Assembly: GCA_963845285.1 (NCBI GenBank)
Contig: CAWJRO010000021.1
Span: forward strand, 1 to 64,000
Origin: Methanobacterium_C sp963845285
GTDB taxonomy: Archaea; Methanobacteriota; Methanobacteria; Methanobacteriales; Methanobacteriaceae
Direction of reading: 5' to 3'
Length of the DNA stretch: 64,000 nucleotides
Positions 29,449 through 38,423 of the stretch are shown one piece after another. The notes beneath the pieces are model-generated. The model did not search any database. It saw nothing but the letters and a program-made list of their open reading frames with translations, and was not told the DNA's origin. A program made the translations under genes and the position numbers. The stretch's first letter is position 1; each line of letters opens with the position of its first letter.

Positions 29449-29754
29449 ATTCAGCCATATTTGTACCATTATGTTCCTATTTTGAGTTTATAATGAATGC
29501 CACCATTATTCAGACATCAGTTAGGAAAAGGGAAGGAATATTTGTAAGTTCCAAAGAGCAATATTCCTGAGCTTAAGTTCACAATAAAACAACTAATCGA
29601 AAATTAACTCGAACTCTGCCAATTTTATCATCTCTATTTTGGTTAGATGTAACGTTGTTGAACAAAGCATGTTATGCCAAATAAAAACCTCCTTATGAAG
29701 CATAACAGAGAACAAGTCAAAAAATTTAGTCAACTCTATCATATAAATAATTTT

Positions 29755-29804
29755 AAACCGAAGGTATTATGTTCCGTGACCTAAACCGCATATGCCTTCG
29801 GTTT
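29755..29804 (+). terminator. Strong 13-bp hairpin ending the mini-ORF locus
   Basis: AAACCGAAGGTAT (29755-29767) pairs with ATGCCTTCGGTTT (29792-29804) with one G-U wobble and a 24-nt loop. It is the most GC-rich stem in the region and may be a transcript end or a stable RNA domain; no long T tract follows directly. Confidence 0.45.
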
Positions 29805-30026
29805 GAGACTATTTGTTTAAGAAAATTATTTGTTTAAGAATGATCAAATATTTTAATGTTTTTTAGAATACAACTTGTACTTAAAAATCTGTACTTTAAT
29901 TCTTTGTTTCAAAATAGACAGAGATTAACTTTAGATTGAGATTAACTGATTTTCAATCTTTAAAAAAGATTAGAGAATAGAATTAACCAAAGATTTCTAT
30001 TTCAAAGATTTCTATTTTAAAGATTT

Positions 30027-30725
30027 CTATTTTAAATTTAACAACTGTTTAATATTTCCAACAATGTCCTCAACAGCTTTATCAAGCAATTTTTGGCCTA
30101 ATTCATGATCCACGCAGACTCCTTCATTTTCAACAAGTCTGGCGCCCTCATCAATTCCATATTCTGCTTCACGGGCCTCATTTAAACCTACCATGCCTAC
30201 TTCAGGATATTTCTGGAAGTTACAGTGTTCATTAAGCTTGGACTCATCTAAAAATCCGAGGACAGCCCCCATTGAGAGTTCACCTGTTCCTGCATGAGGA
30301 CCTTCTATATCAACGATACTGTTGTTGAATATGATCTTAATGTTTAGATCTCCTTCTATATCCTCAATGTAATCTTTGATTGGCACGTTACCACCATGGC
30401 CGTTTACCAAAACTACTTTCTCAAGACATAAACGTTTCTTTGCAGATCTCAATGTGGGCTTTAACTCATTTTCAACGAGTTCATCCACAGGCATATGGTT
30501 GCCATGCTTCACGTAATCGTATTCTGTGGCAGCGTAAAGTATACCCAGGAAGGTTGCCCCTGTTTTTAATGATGCATGAAATGCAAGGTATGCAGCCACT
30601 TTTGAATCAGTGTCAATTGGTAAAGCAGCCCCATGATTCTCACGGTGCGATCCAACTGCAAGCACACCTACAGTGTGAACATTAGGTGAAAGAACATTTC
30701 CTGATGAGTATCTAAGTTTTACCAT
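30027..30725 (-). CDS. arfB: 2-amino-5-formylamino-6-ribosylaminopyrimidin-4(3H)-one 5'-monophosphate deformylase
   Basis: A 232-residue creatininase-family metal enzyme. ArfB removes the formyl group after GTP cyclohydrolase III in archaeal riboflavin and F420 biosynthesis; ArfC (5657) acts next. Family motifs are VGVLAVGSHRENHGAALPIDTDSKVA (metal Glu/His/Asp), VVLVNGHGGNVPI and GPHAGTGELSMGAVLG. Full length and intact. No riboswitch or special leader is seen upstream. Confidence 0.93.
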   Translation of the reverse strand: MVKLRYSSGNVLSPNVHTVGVLAVGSHRENHGAALPIDTDSKVAAYLAFHASLKTGATFLGILYAATEYDYVKHGNHMPVDELVENELKPTLRSAKKRLCLEKVVLVNGHGGNVPIKDYIEDIEGDLNIKIIFNNSIVDIEGPHAGTGELSMGAVLGFLDESKLNEHCNFQKYPEVGMVGLNEAREAEYGIDEGARLVENEGVCVDHELGQKLLDKAVEDIVGNIKQLLNLK

Positions 30726-30847
30726 TAAAACACCTTTAAATCATTAATTTTAGACTCACTTTAACTTTAAACAGATTTATTTGACTTTAAACTGATTTCT
30801 TAAAAGATTAATTTTAAACAACATAACTAAAACAACATAACTAATTT

Positions 30848-31324
30848 TTAGATGTCAAGATTCCATATCTCATCGCCAATGTAGTGCAAGCTTTTCACAG
30901 CTTTTCCTTCACGGTTTTCAACCATTTCAGGCCCTGAAATCAGGCTTCTACCTGTTGCAAGGGGTTTTCTATGGGTTTCATCCACAATTATAACGAGCTC
31001 CCCTTTTGTTATAGTAGGGTCTGCTTCAGTTATACCTGGAGACATTATGTTTGCACCTTTTATAACAAATTTAACGGCCCCCATATCCACAACAACATAT
31101 TTGGATGTTATTTCCGTTTGAAGTGCACCTTTTAACGTTGGAAAGGGCATATCATCAATCATCATTATTTCAGGGTTACCATCTACAAGTAAGATGTCGT
31201 TCATGTCTGTTTCTAACAACTCAACTTTGCTTTTTGAGGTTATAATCTTTGAATAATCACCGAGTTTCTCTTTAACTTCTTTTAACTTCTTTTTTTTAAG
31301 ATAAAATCTTTTCCTTATCTTCAA
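30848..31324 (-). CDS. PUA-domain RNA-binding protein (MCT-1/Tma20-like)
   Basis: A 158-residue archaeal protein. An N-terminal basic domain (KIRKRFYLKKKKLKEVKEKLG) is followed by a PUA domain at about residues 75-150 (YVVVDMGAVKFVIKGANIMSPGI, GELVIIVDETHRKPLATGRS). Related proteins act in translation initiation or RNA modification. TTG 31324 is chosen as start because AAGGTG lies upstream at suitable distance; GTG 31336 overlaps it. It is divergent from the LSm gene. Confidence 0.85.
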   Translation of the reverse strand: MKIRKRFYLKKKKLKEVKEKLGDYSKIITSKSKVELLETDMNDILLVDGNPEIMMIDDMPFPTLKGALQTEITSKYVVVDMGAVKFVIKGANIMSPGITEADPTITKGELVIIVDETHRKPLATGRSLISGPEMVENREGKAVKSLHYIGDEIWNLDI

Positions 31325-31479
31325 TTTACAACACACCTTATGGGGATATTATTCTTTCGGAAATTTCAATTGAAACTTTTATATTACTCCAATTGAAACT
31401 ATTTTATAGTATATTATTTAACAGCGGTACATTTAAATATAAATCACACCAACATTGAAGTTATAGGAAAGGTGATATT

Positions 31480-31722
31480 GTGAATGCACAGAAGAATTTG
31501 AATACATCAAGACCACTTGATGTGTTAGGTAAATCATTAAACTCCCAAGTACTCATAAAACTCAAAGGTGGAAGAGAGTTTAGAGGAGTTCTTAACAGTT
31601 TTGACATGCATATGAACTTAGTATTGAACGACGCTGAAGAATTAGAGAGTGGAGAATCATCTAGAAGGTTAGGAGTTGTCCTCATAAGAGGGGATAACAT
31701 AGTATATATATCTCCAGAGTAA
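31480..31722 (+). CDS. Sm-like archaeal RNA-binding protein (LSm)
   Basis: An 80-residue Sm-fold protein that forms rings on U-rich RNA. Sm1 (LDVLGKSLNSQVLIKLKGGREFRGVLNSFDMHMNLVL) and Sm2 (LGVVLIRGDNIVYI) motifs are complete. It starts at GTG 31480 after GGTGAT. The next gene is ribosomal protein L37e, a linkage widely kept in Euryarchaeota. Confidence 0.94.
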   Translation: MNAQKNLNTSRPLDVLGKSLNSQVLIKLKGGREFRGVLNSFDMHMNLVLNDAEELESGESSRRLGVVLIRGDNIVYISPE

Positions 31723-31780
31723 ATAATAACCTTCAAAGTTCAAGAATTTTTAAAAATTTCAAGATTACGGAGGATAGAAA

Positions 31781-31963
31781 ATGAAAGGAACACCATCGTT
31801 TGGTAAGCGTAATAAAAAAACCCATATCAGATGCAGGCGTTGTGGTAAAAACTCTTACAATGCACGTAAAAAATCCTGCTCAGCATGTGGTTACGGAAGG
31901 TCCAAACGGATACGAAGTTACAACTGGCAGAATAAAAAAATTACAGGTTACAGGTTGAAATAA
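31781..31963 (+). CDS. rpl37e: 50S ribosomal protein L37e
   Basis: A 60-residue zinc-finger ribosomal protein with the start GTPSFGKRNKKTHIRCRRCG, two CxxC pairs (CRRC, CSAC) and a basic C-terminus. Ribosome binding site GGAGG precedes the ATG. The stop codon directly abuts the next ATG at 31964, so translation is probably coupled. Confidence 0.96.
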   Translation: MKGTPSFGKRNKKTHIRCRRCGKNSYNARKKSCSACGYGRSKRIRSYNWQNKKITGYRLK

Positions 31964-32854
31964 ATGGATGCGAGAAATCCGATCGATGTCAGAATAATTG
32001 TGGAAGGCGCATCTGATGTGGAGAAAGTATCAAGGGCAATGCAGAATATAGCCCTTGGTGCGGAATACCACATCACTATTTCTTCTATAATACCGACCAC
32101 AAATCCTGAAATAGCAAAAAAAGCTGTTAGAGGTGCGGATATACTGTTAATTGCAACAGATGTTGATGCACCAGGTAGAGAACTTGCAGATAAATTCCAA
32201 AAATGTCTTAAAAAAGAAGTAGGACATATTGAACGAATGAAGTTCCCATTTGGTCATGATGTTGAATACATAGACCCCTTAATTATAAGAAAAGAGATCA
32301 AAAATGCTATAGTGAGGGCTGGACTCCTTTCAGTAGCAAATATACAGAAATATAGTGAAATTGAAGATGAATTATGGGAATCAAAAGATAAATTAAGATC
32401 TTTGAAACAGGAAAACGAAGATATATCTGTTGAAAACCATAAGTTAACGTCCAAAAATCAGGAAATCTCAGATGCAAACACGAAACTCGAGAACAAACTT
32501 AAAATCATTGAAGACGAGTTCCAAAGTGCAAAACAAAAGCACGCAGATATAAAGAACAAATATCATATCATAAAGAATAAAAAATTATTTGAAGCATTTC
32601 CATTGAAAGAACTATGGAAAGAAGCTTTTAATGAAGAATTAATTGACGAAGAACAAATTTATTTTATATCAAATGAATTTAAACCTGAAAAAATTATTTT
32701 AGGTCAGGGTTACATAGCATCACATTCAAAGGAAGATGCAATAAATTGGTTGAAAATAATTAGGACTGTTCTAATTTTTTACGATTCTAAAATTGACGAT
32801 TTAAAAGAAGATTTTGGTGATGAAAAGTTCAGCCCCAACTTACTAAAACAGTAA
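31964..32854 (+). CDS. TOPRIM-domain protein with coiled coil
   Basis: A 296-residue protein. Residues 1-125 form a TOPRIM-type domain: IIVEGASDVEKVSRAM (catalytic-type Glu), then DILLIATDVDAPGRELADKF with the DxD pair. Residues about 130-215 form a long coiled coil (ELWESKDKLRSLKQENEDIS onwards), followed by a mixed C-terminal domain. TOPRIM domains occur in primases, topoisomerases and nucleases. Context directly after rpl37e without spacing suggests an RNA- or ribosome-related task; function unknown. Confidence 0.82.
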   Translation: MDARNPIDVRIIVEGASDVEKVSRAMQNIALGAEYHITISSIIPTTNPEIAKKAVRGADILLIATDVDAPGRELADKFQKCLKKEVGHIERMKFPFGHDVEYIDPLIIRKEIKNAIVRAGLLSVANIQKYSEIEDELWESKDKLRSLKQENEDISVENHKLTSKNQEISDANTKLENKLKIIEDEFQSAKQKHADIKNKYHIIKNKKLFEAFPLKELWKEAFNEELIDEEQIYFISNEFKPEKIILGQGYIASHSKEDAINWLKIIRTVLIFYDSKIDDLKEDFGDEKFSPNLLKQ

Positions 32855-32926
32855 CTCTAATAAATATTTTTTATCTAATTTTTATTTAAACTAGATTTAT
32901 CAAGATAATATCAGGGAGAATTTGAA

Positions 32927-34327
32927 TTGCGAGATAAATGTGGCATTGTAGGAGCTTACTCTCATAAAAAGTCTAATAATATTTCAAGACAGATATATTA
33001 CGGATTATACGCGTTACAACATAGAGGACAGGAGTCTGCAGGCATATCTGTCTACAATGGCGAGAAGATGAGTACCTATCGTGGAATGGGACTTGTATGT
33101 GATGTTTTCAACAATGGAAATATGGAAGGACTTGACGGTTATGTTGGTATTGGTCATGTGCGATACTCAACCACTGGCAGATCAGAAATAGGAAATTCGC
33201 AGCCATTTTTCAGTGAATTCGAATCTGGAACAATTGCAATCGCCCATAATGGTGATATCATAAATTCCATGGAGCTTCGAACAGAACTGGAAATTTTGGG
33301 CTACAAATTCAAATCAACAACAGATTCAGAAGTTATATGTCATCTTTTAACAATGGAGTACTCCAAGACAGGTGACATTGTTGAGTCCATTCAAAAGGTT
33401 TCAAAAAGACTTATAGGCTCTTATTCTCTTGTTATACTTATAAATGATGATCTTCTTGTTGTGAGGGATCCCATAGGAATAAAACCGCTTGCCATGGGGA
33501 AAATGGACGGTGTGACACTTGTGGCCTCAGAAACAGTTGCTTTTGATGTTGTAGGCGCAAAATACGTTCGTGATATTGAACCCGGCGAAATTCTTGTTAT
33601 AAACGATGAAATAAAAAGTTATAAAATGGTTAGGGATGAAAAAATCCCTCGCGCTCATTGTATGTTTGAATATGTTTATTTTGCACGTCCTGACAGCATC
33701 TTAGACGGCAGATCAGTTTACAATGTACGTTTAAATATTGGAAAGGCTTTAGCTAAGGAGTTTCCAGTTGATGCGGATGTTGTAATGCCTGTACCTGACT
33801 CTGCAATTACTGCAGCAATAGGTTATTCCAGAGAATCAGGATTACCTTACGGTGAAGGACTTATAAAGAACCGTTACATAGGCAGAACATTTATAATGCC
33901 GACTCAATCAGAGAGAGAAACATCTGTCCGGCTTAAAATGAACCCTATAAAATCTGAACTTGAAGGTAAACGAATAGTACTTGTGGATGATAGTATAGTG
34001 AGGGGAACAACTTCAAAATCCCTTGTAAATGTTCTCAGAGAAACAGGAGTTAAGGAGATACACCTTAGAGTAGGATGCCCACCAATTGTTTCGCCCTGTT
34101 ACTATGGAATAGCTATGGCAACCAAGAAGGAGCTTATAGCATCAGACAAGGAAGTTGAAGAGATAAGAAAAACCCTTGGTGTTGATTCGTTGGGTTATCT
34201 TGATAAAGCTTCTCTTGTAAAATGTATAGGTCTTGAAAGAGAAGAACTCTGCATGGGGTGTCTTACAGGTGAATATCCAACACCACTTCCAAAAAATATC
34301 CATGAATATGAGGCTAATCGTTGTTGA
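32927..34327 (+). CDS. purF: Amidophosphoribosyltransferase
   Basis: A 466-residue enzyme that makes phosphoribosylamine from PRPP and glutamine, the first step of purine synthesis. It starts at TTG 32927 with AGGGAG upstream. The catalytic Cys follows a four-residue propeptide (MRDK before CGIVGAY), which must be removed. The PRPP-binding motif IVLVDDSIVRGTTSKSLV is intact, and C-terminal cysteines (CPPIVSPC, CMGC) match Fe-S-containing PurF types. Confidence 0.96.
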   Translation: MRDKCGIVGAYSHKKSNNISRQIYYGLYALQHRGQESAGISVYNGEKMSTYRGMGLVCDVFNNGNMEGLDGYVGIGHVRYSTTGRSEIGNSQPFFSEFESGTIAIAHNGDIINSMELRTELEILGYKFKSTTDSEVICHLLTMEYSKTGDIVESIQKVSKRLIGSYSLVILINDDLLVVRDPIGIKPLAMGKMDGVTLVASETVAFDVVGAKYVRDIEPGEILVINDEIKSYKMVRDEKIPRAHCMFEYVYFARPDSILDGRSVYNVRLNIGKALAKEFPVDADVVMPVPDSAITAAIGYSRESGLPYGEGLIKNRYIGRTFIMPTQSERETSVRLKMNPIKSELEGKRIVLVDDSIVRGTTSKSLVNVLRETGVKEIHLRVGCPPIVSPCYYGIAMATKKELIASDKEVEEIRKTLGVDSLGYLDKASLVKCIGLEREELCMGCLTGEYPTPLPKNIHEYEANRC

Positions 34328-34400
34328 AGATTTTTTTCATGATTTAAAACAACTAAATAGTTTTAATTTAGATTTTTGAGTTATTTTATTGTTTATGGGA

Positions 34401-34421
34401 TTTTTTATTTTTTTTATTTTT
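34401..34421 (+). terminator. Oligo-T terminator after purF
   Basis: A 21-base stretch that is all T except two A residues lies about 75 bp after the purF stop, a typical archaeal termination signal. Confidence 0.5.
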
Positions 34422-34634
34422 CCAGGTTTATTCTGCACTTTTTTTAATTTAAGCATTTTTTAAAGGTTATAATAACTGTAAGACTGAAACTGTGTAGGAC
34501 TAAGTAGAACTCATTACATATCTTAATTTAAAAATCTTTTATTCTTTAAAAATAAAGTATAATGAAACTAACTATAATAAAACTAGGACAAACCAGTTAA
34601 AAAATATTAATAAAATAACTAATTGAAATGGAAA

Positions 34635-35909
34635 ATGGTGATAAAAATCGTTGAACTACTCGCACCTGCAAGAGATATGGCGGCACTGAACGCAGCCATC
34701 AAAAATGGAGCAGACTCAATCTATGTTGGAGTTGAAGGGTACAACATGCGTGCCAATGCAACCAACTTTGCAGTTGATGATCTCAAAGAAGCTGTAAAAC
34801 GTTGCCATGATAGTGATGTCAAGCTGTACGTCTGTACCAACACCATAATGGATGACAACCAGATAAAAGACCTTAAAAATCTCATGCCCACTTTCTATTC
34901 TTGTGGTGTGGATGCTGTAATAGCTTCTGACTTTGGAGCCCTTAATATAGCAGTAGAAAATTATTTAGACGTTCATATGAGTGTTCAGGCTAATGTATCC
35001 AATTTAGAATCTTTAAAGGTTCTTGAAAGGTTAGGGGTTAAGCGTGCAGTTCTTTCGAGGGAACTTTCACTTTCTCAGATCAAAAATATCGCTGGGAACA
35101 CCAATCTGGAGGTTGAAGTCTTTGTGCACGGTGCGATGTGTGTTGCTGTTTCTGGAAGGTGTTTTTTAAGTTCATCCCTTTACGATAAAAGTGCAAACTG
35201 TGGAGAATGTTTACAGCCATGCAGGAAAGAATGGAAACTAGTATCTGAAGATGGTGAAGACTTCAAATTAGCAAAGCTTGACATTGTTGATGAGGTTTTT
35301 GACGTAAACATGGTGGATTCAAGAAATATGATGGGTTCAAAGAAGGATAAAACCCATATACTCAGCCCAAAAGACCTCTGTATGGTAGAAAACATACCTG
35401 AACTCATTGAAGCAGGAATTAATGCTTTTAAAATAGAAGGAAGAGCGAGACCTGCAGATTATGTTGCAACTGTTACAGGGGTTTACAGGGAAGCCATCAA
35501 TACTTATATGTCTGGTTTGTGGGAACTCAATAAAAGAGAGCGCACTGAAAGATGGTTAAAAGAACTTCGAAAGGTTTTCAACAGGGGTTTTGACACGGGT
35601 TTCTACTTCAAAACACCCAATGAAACCAGTGACTATAATCAGTCAACCCATATCAAAAAAGATATAGGTTCTGTTGTTAATTATTACAGCAAGGTCTCTG
35701 CAGCAGAAATAAGATTATGGGAAGACCTTGAATGTGGGGATGAAATCATTATCCAGGGCCCAACAACAGGTTCACTCATCCAGGAGGTTGAATCTATGCA
35801 GATCGATAGTAAAACTATTCAAAAAGGATTTAAAGGTCAAAATGTGGCCATATTAGTTAAGGATAAAGTTAGGCCAAATGATTCTGTTTATAAGAGGGTT
35901 AAAAGGTAG
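34635..35909 (+). CDS. Peptidase U32-family protein (archaeal)
   Basis: A U32-family protein of about 424 residues. The family signature is clear: VEVFVHGAMCVAVSGRCFLS with the following Cys set (NCGECLQPC). Bacterial relatives hydroxylate rRNA or tRNA bases rather than cut peptides, so an RNA-modifying role is as likely as proteolysis. The start is uncertain. The conserved part begins at VELLAPARDMAAL; ATG 34635 or TTG 34623 are available, but GGTGAT at 34639-34644 sits downstream of ATG 34635, and the codon it would serve is ATC. Confidence 0.88.
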   Translation: MVIKIVELLAPARDMAALNAAIKNGADSIYVGVEGYNMRANATNFAVDDLKEAVKRCHDSDVKLYVCTNTIMDDNQIKDLKNLMPTFYSCGVDAVIASDFGALNIAVENYLDVHMSVQANVSNLESLKVLERLGVKRAVLSRELSLSQIKNIAGNTNLEVEVFVHGAMCVAVSGRCFLSSSLYDKSANCGECLQPCRKEWKLVSEDGEDFKLAKLDIVDEVFDVNMVDSRNMMGSKKDKTHILSPKDLCMVENIPELIEAGINAFKIEGRARPADYVATVTGVYREAINTYMSGLWELNKRERTERWLKELRKVFNRGFDTGFYFKTPNETSDYNQSTHIKKDIGSVVNYYSKVSAAEIRLWEDLECGDEIIIQGPTTGSLIQEVESMQIDSKTIQKGFKGQNVAILVKDKVRPNDSVYKRVKR

Positions 35910-36247
35910 AGTTTAATGGAATTAATTCATTTAAAACTTAAATTAAAACTTAAATAATATAGGACTTAAAAAAATATTTATTTACAGTTTCACACGTAAA
36001 TGAAAAATTAAAAATTAGACGTAAAAATAACTTTTCTGATTTGTTATTTTAATTAATAAACTAATTAGTTTTAATTACCAATATTCCCCTTTAATCATTC
36101 TATTTTACTCAGTAATGCTCTTTTAAAAATCTAATTTTTATCTTAAAAAAAAGTAAAAATGGTATCTGATTCTTTTTATTTATATATAATCTAATTGCAA
36201 AAGATATGGAAGATGCAGATTATTCACTGAAATTCTGCCTTTGAAAG
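35910..36247. other. Gene-free gap between convergent genes
   Basis: About 340 bp of AT-rich DNA between the U32 gene and the convergent MATE gene. No ORF or repeat noticed. Confidence 0.4.
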
Positions 36248-37663
36248 TCAATTATGGTCTAGATTACGCCTTAACCTGCTGATGTAGGTGTGTGCCCATG
36301 TGTAGGCAACCGCACTTCCTGCAATGTCTCCAGCAACGATTCCCCACCATACTCCCTGTTGTCCTAAACCAAAGGTTATTGCTAGGATGTATGCAAACAC
36401 AACAATGAAAGCCAAGTTCCTGAGCAGGGTTAGTGTGAGTGAGGTCATTCCTTTACCAACGCCCTGGAAGACTGAACCAGACATCACTCCTGGTGGCATG
36501 AAGATGTAGAAGAAACACATAACCTGAAGGAATGCAGCAATGGTAGGGGCCAGCGGTGCACTCTGTGGGGTGTAAGCGAATATCATAGCAATGTAAGGTG
36601 CGAATATGAAGGTTAAAACACTGGTAATGGCTGCGATGATGAGTCCAACCTTTATCGAGTATTTATGTGCTATGGAAATGTTTTTGTATCTTCTGGATCC
36701 ATATGATACTCCTGCAACTGTGATTGTAGCTGTTCCAATGGCTATTATTGGCATGGTGGCCATCATCACAACCCTCCATCCTGCAGAGTACACTGCAACT
36801 GCATCTGTTCCTGCAACTATGACAAGGATACCGTTAAGAACACCTGCGACTACTGACATTGCAAAAAACTCGGCGCTTGCAGGTAGACCAACATTTAAAA
36901 TGTTTTTTGTGACTTTTCGATCAGGTACGAAGTCTTTAAACGAGAATGAAACGTATGTATCCTTCTTCACGAAGAACCAGTAAAGTATGACAACAGAAAC
37001 CAAGGCCATTGATATAACAGTACCCCATGCAGCTCCTGAAATACCCCAACCTGCCCAGTAAATGAGTACGGGATCAAGGATCATGTTAAGAACTGATGAT
37101 ACTGCCATTGCATACATGGTCCTTTTTGCATCTCCCTCCGCACGGAGCACACCGTAAGCTGCACCTGTGAAAAGCATCAAAATGGTTCCTCCGAAGGTTA
37201 CCTGTCCAAACTGAACTGCAAGGTCTATGGTGCTTCCTGCACCTAGAAGCATAAGTATTGGTTTTAGGAACACGAGTAGCAACACAGTTAGAACAATGGA
37301 AATAACTACGGTGAGGATTAATGTATGCATTGCAGCGTTGTTTGCACACGTCTTGTTATCTGCACCTATGTAACGTGCTATTGCAGATCCTGCACCTGCA
37401 CCCAAACCATTGCTGAGTCCAATGAGTATCATAAATAAAGGTGTTACAAATCCCACTGCTGCAAGGGCATCTCCACCAAGACCTGCAACCCAAATCGCAT
37501 TGACTAGGTTGTAAAGGGTCATGAGAATCATTGAAACGATCATCGGGCCTGAAAGTTTAATTATGGCTCTTTTTGGGTCTCCTGTGATCAGGGTGACTCC
37601 CTCTGTTCTGTCATCTCCTGGCGGAGAATTTTGATTTGGTTTGGATGGTTCGTTTTTTTGCAT
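36248..37663 (-). CDS. MATE-family multidrug efflux transporter
   Basis: A 471-residue membrane protein with about 12 hydrophobic segments in two repeated halves, both beginning with the usual MATE pattern (SGPMIVSMILMTLYNLVNAIWVAGLGGDALAAVGF at the N-terminal half). MATE proteins expel cationic drugs in exchange for Na+ or H+. The first 30 residues are polar. It lies 83 bp downstream of a marR gene in the same direction, so the two may be one transcript. Confidence 0.93.
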   Translation of the reverse strand: MQKNEPSKPNQNSPPGDDRTEGVTLITGDPKRAIIKLSGPMIVSMILMTLYNLVNAIWVAGLGGDALAAVGFVTPLFMILIGLSNGLGAGAGSAIARYIGADNKTCANNAAMHTLILTVVISIVLTVLLLVFLKPILMLLGAGSTIDLAVQFGQVTFGGTILMLFTGAAYGVLRAEGDAKRTMYAMAVSSVLNMILDPVLIYWAGWGISGAAWGTVISMALVSVVILYWFFVKKDTYVSFSFKDFVPDRKVTKNILNVGLPASAEFFAMSVVAGVLNGILVIVAGTDAVAVYSAGWRVVMMATMPIIAIGTATITVAGVSYGSRRYKNISIAHKYSIKVGLIIAAITSVLTFIFAPYIAMIFAYTPQSAPLAPTIAAFLQVMCFFYIFMPPGVMSGSVFQGVGKGMTSLTLTLLRNLAFIVVFAYILAITFGLGQQGVWWGIVAGDIAGSAVAYTWAHTYISRLRRNLDHN

Positions 37664-37746
37664 TATATTTCACCAGATAAATATAATTGATTTATTAATT
37701 TTAAGCTTTTTACTATTACCTGACCTTTTTAAACATTAACTTATTT

Positions 37747-38175
37747 TTAAATTTTTTCAATGCTATTTTCAGCAAGTAAAGTCATAAATTCCATTAACTT
37801 ATCTTTTTCAGCTTCTTTTAGCCCTTCACACACGATTTTTTCCCATTTTTCTTCGATGTGTTTGATTTGAGGTATGAGATTTTCTCCCTTTTCTGTTAGG
37901 AAAAGGAGGTATTTGCGGCGGTTTTTAGGGTCGGGGGTGCGGTGTATAAATTCGTTGTCTTCCAATTTTTTCACGGCACGGGCTATGGATCCCTTGTCTA
38001 TTTGGAACTTGTTTGCAATGTAATCTTGATTAGTTCCAGGTTTACGTGAAATCGCCATTAAACAAGGAAATTGACCTCCTGTAAGATCTAAATCCTTTGT
38101 TTCTTGGTTGATAAAGATAAAATGGTTACGACTGATAATGGACAAAAGTCCTGGAAGTAAAATGTCTGAGTTCAT
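37747..38175 (-). CDS. MarR-family transcriptional regulator
   Basis: A 142-residue MarR protein. The recognition region DYIANKFQIDKGSIARAVKKLEDNEFIHRTPDPKNRRKYLLFLTEKG is the typical winged helix with its DxRxxR-like wing. It sits between a MATE pump (same strand) and an MFS pump (divergent), with two operators in the divergent promoter at 38277 and 38292. It very probably represses drug efflux genes and releases them on ligand binding. Confidence 0.92.
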   Translation of the reverse strand: MNSDILLPGLLSIISRNHFIFINQETKDLDLTGGQFPCLMAISRKPGTNQDYIANKFQIDKGSIARAVKKLEDNEFIHRTPDPKNRRKYLLFLTEKGENLIPQIKHIEEKWEKIVCEGLKEAEKDKLMEFMTLLAENSIEKI

Positions 38176-38264
38176 AATTTTTCTCCTTTTTCCATTTAAT
38201 CTATTTAAGCAAGTTTCATGTGTTGATCGTGAGTATTAGGTATGTACTATAATTTGAATCGCCA

Positions 38265-38303
38265 AGTATATAAATGTTGTCACGACAACAATTGTCACGA
38301 CAA
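38265..38303 (+). promoter_or_regulatory. Promoter with twin MarR-type operators
   Basis: AGTATATAAAT (about 38265-38275) is a TATA box for plus-strand transcription. Directly behind it TTGTCACGACAA occurs twice (38277-38288 and 38292-38303). The arms TTGTC and GACAA are inverted around AC. The 15-bp spacing and the position over the expected start point suggest tandem binding of the neighbouring MarR protein to repress the MFS gene. Confidence 0.65.
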
Positions 38304-38423
38304 CAAAATTAATCTTAATCTTCAAAATAAGGGCAAGCTTTATATATTAAGATCAAGAGAATTAAGCTTTCATTATTTATATTATGAAACTGTGTATAGT
38401 TTCCAAGAGGGTGCAACTACAAA

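Larger units (their letters stand above)
29050..29810 (+). other. Unusual non-coding or mini-ORF locus
   Basis: This 760-bp region lies between converging genes and lacks any normal gene. From the promoter it contains in order: a hairpin with the anti-Shine-Dalgarno-like CCCCACCTCCTTA (29107-29119), four miniature ORFs with good ribosome binding sites, a 9-bp perfect stem (29534-29542/29560-29568), a 7-bp stem whose loop holds ACCTCCTTA (29671-29706), and a final 13-bp stem (29755-29767/29792-29804). It may be a regulatory RNA, an operon of tiny peptides, or an eroded operon. The sequence alone cannot decide. Confidence 0.45.

Noticed and set aside
29600..29700. 29-codon minus-strand ORF behind AAGGAGG
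   Set aside because: It would need an ATT start and its product looks like nothing known; kept only as an alternative reading of the anti-Shine-Dalgarno loop.
29050..29810. RNase P RNA, SRP RNA or another known stable RNA
   Set aside because: None of the conserved core motifs of these RNAs is present and the region is too AT-rich; it is left as an unassigned locus.
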